From a bacterium (GTDB lineage: Bacteria > Babelota > Babeliae > Babelales > Vermiphilaceae): a DNA stretch of 9,346 nt. Numbering within the stretch: the stretch's first letter is position 1; each line of letters opens with the position of its first letter. The DNA lies in assembly GCA_030672115.1 (NCBI GenBank), contig DAOVGZ010000033.1, positions 1 to 9,346 of the forward strand, written 5' to 3'. The notes beneath the pieces were generated by a model that ran no database searches, was not told the DNA's origin, and saw only the letters and a program-made list of their open reading frames with translations. Positions 1 to 5,729 of the stretch are shown here, piece by piece. The position numbers and the translations under genes are program-made.

Positions 1-388
1 GAACTTTTCCGTCATCATGTAGCACAAAAAGAAAAAAGCCCTTATATTCATTTTCACTAAAACCCAAAAGGCCACTATCAGGGTTCACAAAGAATTTTTT
101 CTTTAGAAAACGTTTTCCATTTAAATAAAAAAAACCATCGCGCACATTAACGCGAAGGTTTTTATTGGTACAGCGCAATTTTTTATGATTAGTATACTTA
201 TCAGTTAATACAAAACCAGTTTCAGACTGAATTACCCATTCATTTTTAAAAACACATTGCTCATCGAGTAACACTTTCACCCAAAAAGAACGATCCTTTT
301 CTGCTTGCGCAAAAAAGGAAAAAAAACAAAAAATTAAGCATAAACTAAAGCGGAATTTTATATCTGCGCAACAAGTCCAAAAATGCAA
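1..388 (-). CDS. SpoIID/LytB-domain exported protein, N-terminal part (runs off left edge)
   Basis: The reading frame is open from inside the rnhA end to the left edge, so only the N-terminal part is present. It shows a hydrophobic signal segment (FSLCLIFCFFSFF) ending in AQA before EKDR, a likely signal peptidase I site, so the product should be exported. The mature part reads WVKVLLDEQ, then WVIQSETGFVLTD, FYLNGKRF and NEYKGFFLFVLHDDGKV. This order resembles the start of the SpoIID/LytB domain, whose members act on peptidoglycan (SpoIID is a lytic transglycosylase; others regulate amidases). The catalytic region lies beyond the edge. The start is uncertain: TTG at 388 overlaps rnhA by 44 bases; in-frame ATGs at 418 and 433 are also possible, the latter behind an AAGGA, but they overlap more and give a long charged N-terminus. 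The family call rests on a partial domain, so it is moderate. Confidence 0.6.
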   Translation of the reverse strand, partial: MHFWTCCADIKFRFSLCLIFCFFSFFAQAEKDRSFWVKVLLDEQCVFKNEWVIQSETGFVLTDKYTNHKKLRCTNKNLRVNVRDGFFYLNGKRFLKKKFFVNPDSGLLGFSENEYKGFFLFVLHDDGKV

Positions 389-863
389 CCGGCGGCTTCT
401 TTTTTTTATCAACTCCATGATTAGCAAGAGCATCTGCTTCCTTGTTTTCCTCACGCAAAACATGAACAATGTTATACGTGACATCTTTTAGTAACTCATG
501 CGCAAGCGCATGTAATTTTTTTAATTCAGGATTTTTAACCTTGTATTCACCTTTTATTTGCCTAACAAGCAACTGCGAGTCAGAAACAAGAAGAGCAAGG
601 TCACCTTTACATGCATATTTTTTTAGAAAAAAAATTCCTAAAATTAATGCTAAATACTCTGCTTGATTATTGGTTTTGCTTCCCAAATAAGCACCATATT
701 TTTCAGCAGCATAATCGTTTTTTAATAAAAAAATTCCAGCCCCAGAAGGACCAGGATTATTACGTGAAGCGCCATCAGTAAACAATTTCCAATACGTACG
801 AACACCTGTTGAACACGTTTTTAATTTTTTAAGTTCTTTTTCAAAAATGGAAAGTTGTTTCAT
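345..863 (-). CDS. rnhA: Ribonuclease HI
   Basis: This 172-residue protein should hydrolyse the RNA strand of RNA-DNA hybrids in the cytoplasm, for example R-loops and primers. The four acidic metal ligands are visible: D30 in LFTDGASRNNPGPSGAG, E69 in KTNNQAEY, D95 in VSDSQLL and D144 in EENKEADALAN. The gap between the third and fourth acid is 49 residues, against 64 in E. coli RNase HI, which suggests that the basic handle is missing, as in the shorter Bacillus/archaeal/plant-like type 1 enzymes. About 25 residues of lysine-rich sequence precede the fold; it is too short to be a hybrid-binding domain. The ATG lies 9 bases after the stop of the upstream zinc-ribbon gene and behind a TAGG, so the two are probably co-transcribed. 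The downstream SpoIID-like gene overlaps its 3' end. Confidence 0.93.
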   Translation of the reverse strand: MKQLSIFEKELKKLKTCSTGVRTYWKLFTDGASRNNPGPSGAGIFLLKNDYAAEKYGAYLGSKTNNQAEYLALILGIFFLKKYACKGDLALLVSDSQLLVRQIKGEYKVKNPELKKLHALAHELLKDVTYNIVHVLREENKEADALANHGVDKKKKPPVAFLDLLRRYKIPL

Positions 864-872
864 AATAACCTA

Positions 873-1580
873 CTAACCACTTTGATCATTATACAAGAAT
901 CGATAGCAACCTTTACATTGCAACAATTTTCGTCGTCGAAGCTCTAATGCATCCTGTGGAGGAAGATTATAAAAACAAGCGGTACAATTCCCTCCAATTA
1001 CAGGTACAACTGGATTTGCAACACGAGATCGCATCAAAACATATTTTTCCATCCATTCACCAGGAACATCTTTTTTCTTTTCATCTCGCTGTGCAATTCT
1101 ATCTTGCAAATCAGCTTGCAATGTTTTAATTTTTTGTTTTTTCTCTTCTATCAAAACATATAATGCTTTGATTTTTTCTTCGTATTTTTTATTTCCTAAT
1201 TCATGCTCTTTTTTTGCTGTTTCAAATTTATTCCATGCAAGAATAAGCGTTTCTTCGTAATCATGCTGCTTTTTTTTAAGCGTCACAATTTCTTTATTAA
1301 TCGATTGATATTCTTTTTGATTTTGTACTGAATCCAATCGTTTTTTTTCATTTTTTTCTTGTTGCTCAAGCCCCTTCATATCAAGCTCGGCACGATCAAC
1401 TCTTTTTTTTGCATCATACATTTTTTGATTTAAACGATCTTGCTCTGATACCAATTCACCTTGACTCTGCTCAAGATTTTCAACCTCTTGTTGTACAACT
1501 TGAATCTCATCTTCAAGAGCATAAGTTTTTTGGTCAAAACTAACAAGATCAATAAACATTTGTAGCGGAAACTCGCTCAT
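873..1580 (-). CDS. Coiled-coil C4 zinc-ribbon protein (CdsZ/FlgZ, HP0958/CT398 family)
   Basis: The 235-residue product has a long, charged heptad-rich helix region (about residues 15-175) followed by a C-terminal four-cysteine zinc ribbon: C199-x2-C202 and C222-x2-C225, with the sequence NCTACFYNLPPQ and LQCKGCYRFLY. The segment NQKEYQSINKEI (88-98) is the typical conserved stretch of this family's coiled coil. Studied members bind sigma-54 (RpoN) and secretion or flagellar parts (H. pylori HP0958/FlgZ, Chlamydia CT398/CdsZ), but most homologues have no assigned role, and no sigma-54 or secretion gene is in this window. The ATG at 1580 follows GGAAGG with an 8-base spacer. The gene starts 57 bases after the tRNA with no hairpin terminator between, so it may be read from the tRNA promoter. 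Family assignment is strong; function is unknown. Confidence 0.88.
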   Translation of the reverse strand: MSEFPLQMFIDLVSFDQKTYALEDEIQVVQQEVENLEQSQGELVSEQDRLNQKMYDAKKRVDRAELDMKGLEQQEKNEKKRLDSVQNQKEYQSINKEIVTLKKKQHDYEETLILAWNKFETAKKEHELGNKKYEEKIKALYVLIEEKKQKIKTLQADLQDRIAQRDEKKKDVPGEWMEKYVLMRSRVANPVVPVIGGNCTACFYNLPPQDALELRRRKLLQCKGCYRFLYNDQSG

Positions 1581-1636
1581 GGAAAAACCCTTCCGTTGCG
1601 CCCGATAGGAACTTCACTACTTACCAGATTTAAAAA

Positions 1637-1713
1637 TGGTGGGCCCACCAGGACTTGAACCTGGGACCTCTCGGTTATGAGCCGATTGCTCTGACCAACT
1701 GAGCTATGGGCCC
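1637..1713 (-). tRNA. tRNA with anticodon CAU (tRNA-Ile2 or elongator tRNA-Met)
   Basis: A complete 77-base cloverleaf with encoded CCA. The acceptor stem is GGGCCCA paired with TGGGCCC (1713-1707 with 1647-1641), discriminator A at 1640, CCA at 1639-1637. The D stem is GCTC/GAGC, the anticodon loop CTCATAA with CAT at 1679-1677, and the T stem CCAGG/CCTGG with loop TTCAAGT. The first anticodon stem pair (27-43) is an A-G mismatch; the other four pair. It is not the initiator: position 1 pairs normally with 72 and the anticodon stem lacks three consecutive G-C pairs. A CAU anticodon reads AUG, or AUA after lysidine modification by TilS. The acceptor resembles bacterial isoleucine tRNAs, so Ile2 is slightly favoured, but the sequence alone does not settle it. 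Confidence 0.95.
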
Positions 1714-1731
1714 CCACACTTTTTTCAAAAG

Positions 1732-1759
1732 AAGATATGAGAAATTTATTTCTCGTAAA
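1732..1759 (-). promoter_or_regulatory. Candidate sigma-70 promoter for the tRNA / zinc-ribbon / rnhA unit
   Basis: On the minus strand, TTTACG (1759-1754) and TATCTT (1737-1732) are separated by 16 bases, with the tRNA 5' end 18 bases beyond the -10. Each hexamer matches the consensus at four of six positions. The spacer contains a perfect inverted repeat, GAGAAA-TTTA-TTTCTC (1739-1754), which could be an operator or chance in AT-rich DNA. Confidence 0.35.
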
Positions 1760-1783
1760 TTATTCTAAATCAATTTCTCCCGC

Positions 1784-1813
1784 TTGTGAAGAAAGAATTA
1801 TAAACGGTATAAA
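1784..1813 (+). promoter_or_regulatory. Candidate promoter of the glycosyltransferase pair
   Basis: TTGTGA (1784-1789) and TATAAA (1808-1813) are 18 bases apart and would give a leader of about 80 bases before the ATG at 1900. A perfect TTGACA occurs at 1828-1833, but no good -10 lies 16-18 bases downstream of it; the nearest is GATAAC at a 20-base spacing. The rest of 1714-1899 holds no open frame and nothing else recognisable. Confidence 0.35.
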
Positions 1814-1899
1814 CAAAACCATCATCATTGACACAAAATAAATAATATGCCACGATAACGCCCGAAAAAAACATTTTCAATTTAAAAAAAAGGATCATC

Positions 1900-2766
1900 A
1901 TGAACCCCTTTCTTTTTTCTTTAATAATACTCTCTTCAAGCCTACTTGTTCAATGCAGTTCCAATTCTCATTGGCTTTATACATCATTTGAATCTGCAAT
2001 GAACATTCAAAAATATCCACTTAAAACAGTTAAATGGCCAAAAAACGCGAATCACTTTTTTTACATGCTTAAACATCACTACGACAACCACAATCCTTCA
2101 AAAAAAAATTTAAATACCAAAAACAAAATTCCAAAAATAATTCATCAAATCTGGCTTGGCAGTGAATTTCCAGAAAAATTTAAACCTCTAGTAGAGTCAT
2201 GGAAAAAATTTCATCCTGATTGGGAATATAAATTATGGACAGAAAAAGAAATCAACTCACTTAAAATGTCATTTCGAGACTTATATGATCGAGAAACAAA
2301 GTATGCAAAAAAAGCAAACATTGCTCGGTACGAAATTTTATATCAATTTGGCGGTTTATATATTGATACTGATTATGAATGCCTAAAATCCTTTGATATT
2401 TTACATGATAATTACGATTTTTATGCTGGTTGCCCACAATTAGACGAAGGTTTTGTATATGTCTGCAATGCACTTATTGCTTGTAAACCTGGCCATCCAA
2501 TTATGAAGCATTGCATAGAACAACTCGGTCCAGACAGTCACTATTTAAATGGACTGCAAAGAAACGGAACTCTTCATTTTACAAAATCATGCGCAGCACA
2601 TTTAAAATCGGGTAATAATATTATTCTTCCAGGAACATACTTTTACCCTTTAGGATGTGAAAGCAAAGAAATGCCAAAAAAAGAAATTGATAAACTCATT
2701 CCACAACATCCAGAAAGTTTTGCCATTCACTATTGGGATGCTAGCTGGGTAAAAAATAAAAAATAA
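1900..2766 (+). CDS. Exported OCH1-like / DXD-type sugar transferase
   Basis: This 288-residue protein belongs to the glycosyltransferase family with a DXD motif (Gly_transf_sug, OCH1-like), which uses a nucleotide sugar and a divalent metal. Seen directly are IPKIIHQIWLG (77-87), WKKFHPDWEYKLW (101-113), then ARYEILYQFGGLYIDTDYE (142-160) with D156 and D158 as the DXD metal ligands, and C-terminal HYWDASW (277-283). Before the fold lies a hydrophobic segment (residues 3-18) followed by C19 in LLVQCSSN. This looks like a signal peptide; C19 would be an imperfect lipobox because Q at -1 is unusual. A nucleotide-sugar enzyme outside the cytoplasm has no obvious donor there, so secretion into a host or membrane anchoring is possible. 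The ATG follows AAGGAT at good spacing. It is 13 bases ahead of a second glycosyltransferase, in one operon. Acceptor unknown. Confidence 0.85.
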   Translation: MNPFLFSLIILSSSLLVQCSSNSHWLYTSFESAMNIQKYPLKTVKWPKNANHFFYMLKHHYDNHNPSKKNLNTKNKIPKIIHQIWLGSEFPEKFKPLVESWKKFHPDWEYKLWTEKEINSLKMSFRDLYDRETKYAKKANIARYEILYQFGGLYIDTDYECLKSFDILHDNYDFYAGCPQLDEGFVYVCNALIACKPGHPIMKHCIEQLGPDSHYLNGLQRNGTLHFTKSCAAHLKSGNNIILPGTYFYPLGCESKEMPKKEIDKLIPQHPESFAIHYWDASWVKNKK

Positions 2767-2779
2767 ACAAGGAATCCTT

Positions 2780-3703
2780 ATGTTTTTTTTAAAAAAAATG
2801 CACCCTTTACTTTTTATGATATTTTTAAATCTAATTACGGCTTATACCACTTCATGCCAACCTGCAAAAATTGTTGGTATCATGCGTATAAAAAATGAAG
2901 CACAAATCATCGAACAATGTTTACGTGCCTTGAGTATATATACCGATGCGATAGTTATAATTGATGACAAATCAACAGACAACACTATCGAAATTATTAA
3001 AACTTTGGCACAAGAATGTAATATCGAAAAAATAATAATAAAACAAGGGGCATGGTTATTAACCGAATCATCCGATCAAAATAAACTATTGCAAACAGGA
3101 AGAAAAATTGGCGGGACTCATTTTATATTTCTTGATGCAGATGAAATGTTTAGCTCAGACTGTGCAAAAAATAATTTTTTACGCAATGAAATTTTAAAAT
3201 TACAACCAGGAGATCAAATCATTATGCCATTAATTGAACTGTGTAACAGCACAAAAACATATAGAGTCGATGATGGCATAATAATAAAAACATTTATTTT
3301 TTGTGATGATAAAGTTTCATCTTACGACTCAAAATTTATGCATTGCTTTCGCGCTCCAAGCAATTTATCTGGAAAAAAGAAAACAATTACAACCCATTGC
3401 ATAATGCACTTTCAAGGAGTAAACCAAAAAAATATGCAAATACGTCAAGCATGGTACCGTTGTTTAGAACGAATTCGTATGCCAAACAAATCAATTGAAA
3501 AAATTAACAACTGTTACACCAAGTTAACCGATCAAACAAATCTTAAATTAAAACCTGTTCAAAAAAAATGGTTTGATGGTTATGACTTTTTTGATCCAAA
3601 ATCCTATGAAGCTCCTGAAACCTGGAGAAAAAAAATGTTATACTCCTGGTTTGATCAATACGGTCGTAATTATTTTTCCGATATAAACATGATTCTTAAT
3701 TAA
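2780..3703 (+). CDS. Exported GT2-type glycosyltransferase
   Basis: A 307-residue GT-A fold protein. After an N-terminal hydrophobic segment (about residues 8-21, ending AYTTSC26) the catalytic domain begins with IVGIMRIKNEAQIIEQCL (31-48), then IIDDKSTDNT (60-69), the nucleotide-binding acids, and FIFLDADEMF (115-124), the DXD-like metal site. IMHFQGV (208-214) and a tryptophan-rich tail (KWFDGYDFFDP, 263-273) follow. The IKNE opening is typical of GT2 enzymes of the Glyco_tranf_2_4 type. The N-terminus looks like a signal peptide or lipoprotein signal, with C26 as the possible lipid-modified residue, as in the upstream gene. The start at 2780 has AAGGA at 2769-2773 with a 6-base spacer; codons 2-6 lie in a T8-A8 tract, with an in-frame ATG at codon 7. 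Sugar and acceptor cannot be read from sequence. Confidence 0.82.
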   Translation: MFFLKKMHPLLFMIFLNLITAYTTSCQPAKIVGIMRIKNEAQIIEQCLRALSIYTDAIVIIDDKSTDNTIEIIKTLAQECNIEKIIIKQGAWLLTESSDQNKLLQTGRKIGGTHFIFLDADEMFSSDCAKNNFLRNEILKLQPGDQIIMPLIELCNSTKTYRVDDGIIIKTFIFCDDKVSSYDSKFMHCFRAPSNLSGKKKTITTHCIMHFQGVNQKNMQIRQAWYRCLERIRMPNKSIEKINNCYTKLTDQTNLKLKPVQKKWFDGYDFFDPKSYEAPETWRKKMLYSWFDQYGRNYFSDINMILN

Positions 3704-3706
3704 AAT

Positions 3707-3740
3707 AAAAAAAGGGAGCTTTTTCAGCTCCCTTTTTTTT
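3707..3740. terminator. Bidirectional intrinsic terminator between convergent operons
   Basis: A seven-base-pair stem GGGAGCT (3714-3720) / AGCTCCC (3726-3732) with loop TTTTC is flanked by A7 on the left and T8 on the right. It gives a uridine tract on both transcripts. It follows the second glycosyltransferase by 3 bases and also faces the gap operon arriving on the minus strand. Confidence 0.92.
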
Positions 3741-3741
3741 A

Positions 3742-3955
3742 AACATTAACAACTAAGTAAAAAATCCTTCAATCGTACGCTATATCCCCATTCATTATCA
3801 TACCATCCAAAAACTTTACCCGAAAATCCTCGAGGTATGAACATTAATATGAAATCTTAAAAAAGTATAAGTAACTTTAACAACTAAGTAAAAAGTCCTT
3901 CAATCGTACGCTATATCCCCATTCATTATCATACCATCCAAAAACTTTACCCGAA
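3742..3955. repeat. 83-bp direct repeat duplicating the gap 3' end
   Basis: Positions 3742-3824 and 3873-3955 are direct copies at an offset of 131 bases, matching at 81 of 83 positions (differences at 3745/3876 and 3764/3895). The right copy is the real end of gap and includes its stop; the left copy lies between gap and the terminator. The 48 bases between them (3825-3872) are unrelated to gap and begin with the 8-base palindrome CCTCGAGG (3828-3835). A simple 131-bp tandem duplication is ruled out, because similarity stops abruptly at 3825/3956. Confidence 0.95.
3746..3844 (-). pseudogene. Broken second copy of the gap C-terminus
   Basis: On the minus strand this frame encodes SGKVFGWYDNEWGYSV followed by RLKDFLLSC and a stop, identical in protein to the last 25 residues of the neighbouring GAPDH. 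The one coding difference is synonymous (GAT for GAC in the Asp of KDF). By chance or not, the frame continues upstream through FIPRGF to an in-frame ATG at 3844, giving a 32-codon open frame with no convincing ribosome binding site. It has no NAD domain or catalytic cysteine, so it is best read as a gene fragment. It would be transcribed as part of the gap 3' untranslated region before the terminator. Confidence 0.85.
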
Positions 3956-4878
3956 TTATTTTTTGCATCAAGCAATGGTAAATCAATAACAACTGAATGA
4001 TTATCTCCACTAAAATCTGAAGAAACTAATGGTTCATTTGTTACCCCAAGAATCCCTTTTAGATTTCCTGAAGCTGCTTTTATAAATGCGGCACGCATAA
4101 CTTCAACCGTAACTTCTTTATGTGCTACAAATGCTAAATCTATCAACGAAACTTTGGCTACTGGAACACGAATAGACATACCGCCAATAAGACCATCTAA
4201 TTCTGGCATCACTTTACCAAGAACTTTTGTAGCACCCGTTGTTGTAGGAATAATGTTAAGTGCAGCAGCACGAGATCTACGTAAATCTTTTCGCTCAACA
4301 TCGAGCAAAACTTGTGCATTGGTATATGCATGGATTGTTGTCATAAAACCATTTTTAATACCAAATGTTTCATGCAAAACTTTTACCATCGGAAGAAGAG
4401 CATTTGTTGTGCAACTACCAAGTGAAACAATTGAATGTTTTTTTGAATCAAACCAATGATCATTAACACCAGGAATAATTGTTACATCTTCATCTTTTGC
4501 AGGTGCAGAAATTAAAACTTTTTTTGCTCCTGCCTTAAAATGTTTTTTTGCACTTTCACAATCAGTAAATTGACCACAACAATCTACAACCCACTCAACG
4601 TCAAAACTGCCCCAATTAGTACAAGATGGGTCCATCTCACAAATAAGAGGAATATCATATTGATCAACTCGCAAAGTGCCATTAGTCATGGTAACTGTAC
4701 CGGGATATATTCCCATAACGGTATCATACTTAAACATATGAGCAATGGTAGCAATGTCTGCAGGACCAACATTAATAGCAACAACTTTTATTTTTTTTTG
4801 TGCCTTTTTATCTTGCAATAATACACGTAAAAAATTTCTACCAATTCTACCAAATCCATTAATTGCAATATTTAACAT
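3877..4878 (-). CDS. gap: Glyceraldehyde-3-phosphate dehydrogenase
   Basis: A full-length 333-residue GAPDH, converting glyceraldehyde 3-phosphate to 1,3-bisphosphoglycerate in glycolysis with a nicotinamide cofactor. The Rossmann motif INGFGRIGRN is at 6-15, the catalytic cysteine is C156 in SLGSCTTNA, and H183 in TTIHAYTN is the base. PTTTGATKVLGKVMPELDG (211-229) and GWYDNEWGYSVR (314-325) are standard. Two points differ from the textbook enzyme: SLGS replaces SNAS before CTTN, and the sequence after the second strand is AINVGPAD rather than AINDLTD, so the usual NAD ribose-binding aspartate is V37. Such variants belong to a recognisable bacterial subfamily; coenzyme use may be relaxed. 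The ATG follows AAGGAG with an 8-base spacer, 20 bases after nfo. An extra copy of its 3' end lies just downstream. An Epd role is less likely, but not excluded. Confidence 0.95.
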   Translation of the reverse strand: MLNIAINGFGRIGRNFLRVLLQDKKAQKKIKVVAINVGPADIATIAHMFKYDTVMGIYPGTVTMTNGTLRVDQYDIPLICEMDPSCTNWGSFDVEWVVDCCGQFTDCESAKKHFKAGAKKVLISAPAKDEDVTIIPGVNDHWFDSKKHSIVSLGSCTTNALLPMVKVLHETFGIKNGFMTTIHAYTNAQVLLDVERKDLRRSRAAALNIIPTTTGATKVLGKVMPELDGLIGGMSIRVPVAKVSLIDLAFVAHKEVTVEVMRAAFIKAASGNLKGILGVTNEPLVSSDFSGDNHSVVIDLPLLDAKNNSGKVFGWYDNEWGYSVRLKDFLLSC

Positions 4879-4898
4879 AATACAAACTCCTTTTTGGC

Positions 4899-5729
4899 TT
4901 ATTTACTATGCCAATCTCTTACTTTTTTTAACAATGCTTTTTGCTGCTCTTCTGACAACATAGGAACTTCCATAATAATAGGAATAGTTTTTATTTTTTC
5001 ATGAAGAATAAATCTTTTAAGAGCATCATCACCGATATTACCTTGCCCAACGACATAATGTTTATCTATTTTTGATCCCATCTTTTCTTGCGTATCATTC
5101 AAATGAATCAATCCCACATTTGACCAGCCCATAATGTCATCAACACGATTTATAAAATCATCTTGTTTTTGATTGTTAGAAATATCATATCCAAATAGAA
5201 AGGCATGCACTGTATCAATACAAAAATTTAATTTTTGAGGTTGATCAATGAGCTTTAACAAGTCACGAAAATCATTTAGATCATTGCCTACGGCATTGCC
5301 TCCATGAGCAACATTTTCTAAAAGAATAGGCAATCCACAATCTTGATTAATAAGCCAATCAACCGACCTGGCAAGGGCATCAATACTTTCTTTTTTATTT
5401 CTAGCTCCTTTGGCCGATCCAGCATGCATAACAACGTGTGTAAATCCTAACTGTTTAGCAAAAGCAATTTCTTTTTCAAGCAATGGATGTTTTTTTTGTT
5501 TTACACCTGCAAGATTAACCCAATAAGAAGCGTGTAAAAAAAGATCTCCAAAATGTTTTTTTCTAAGCTCCAAAAATGCTGCAATATCATCTTTTTTAAA
5601 CGAAAGAAGACGCCCTGCAGTTTTAAAAGTCATAAAACACTGAAATATTGGTATCTGTAAAGCAATAGCTTTTTTTGCAATGGCTTGCAATGTATCTTCA
5701 ATATGGAGTTGTAATCCTATACTTCTCAA
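4899..5729 (-). CDS. nfo: Endonuclease IV (AP endonuclease, deoxyribonuclease IV)
   Basis: A 276-residue TIM-barrel protein of the AP endonuclease 2 family, which cuts 5' to abasic sites in base excision repair using three zinc ions. All nine metal ligands of E. coli Nfo can be placed: H66 (LHASY), H102 (MHAGS), E138 (LENVA), D172 and H175 (CIDTVHAF), H209 (HLND), D222 and H224 (IDKHYVVGQG) and E254 (IMEVP). From H102 on, each is exactly seven residues below the E. coli number. The N-terminus is divergent: the usual GAHxS start is SIGLQLH, and the DNA-binding NPRxW loop is TFKTAGR. The start is TTG at 5729, overlapping the stop of the upstream mutase as TTGA, behind GAAGGA; an in-frame stop a few codons upstream excludes an earlier ATG. 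Translational coupling is likely. A xylose-isomerase-like non-repair role is possible but less likely. Confidence 0.88.
   Translation of the reverse strand: MRSIGLQLHIEDTLQAIAKKAIALQIPIFQCFMTFKTAGRLLSFKKDDIAAFLELRKKHFGDLFLHASYWVNLAGVKQKKHPLLEKEIAFAKQLGFTHVVMHAGSAKGARNKKESIDALARSVDWLINQDCGLPILLENVAHGGNAVGNDLNDFRDLLKLIDQPQKLNFCIDTVHAFLFGYDISNNQKQDDFINRVDDIMGWSNVGLIHLNDTQEKMGSKIDKHYVVGQGNIGDDALKRFILHEKIKTIPIIMEVPMLSEEQQKALLKKVRDWHSK

Noticed and set aside
469..666. Plus-strand open frame opposite rnhA
   Set aside because: It is fully antisense to a gene with clear active-site motifs and shows no domain of its own.
947..1129. Plus-strand open frame opposite the zinc-ribbon gene
   Set aside because: Antisense to a conserved zinc-ribbon coding sequence; low-complexity product without recognisable features.
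1641..1713. GGGCCC palindromes near 1641 and 1708 as repeat or att site
   Set aside because: They are the two strands of the tRNA acceptor stem, and no second copy of the tRNA 3' end is visible in the window.
2261..2473. Minus-strand open frame opposite the DXD glycosyltransferase
   Set aside because: It covers the complement of the DXD region, which is clearly coding on the other strand.
2769..2779. Inverted repeat AAGGA-A-TCCTT before the GT2 start
   Set aside because: The one-base centre cannot form an RNA hairpin; it is simply a good ribosome site followed by a complementary spacer.
4154..4963. Three plus-strand open frames (4154-4459, 4540-4821, 4745-4963) opposite gap and the nfo end
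   Set aside because: All are shadows of strongly conserved GAPDH and Nfo codons, and their products show no family signature.
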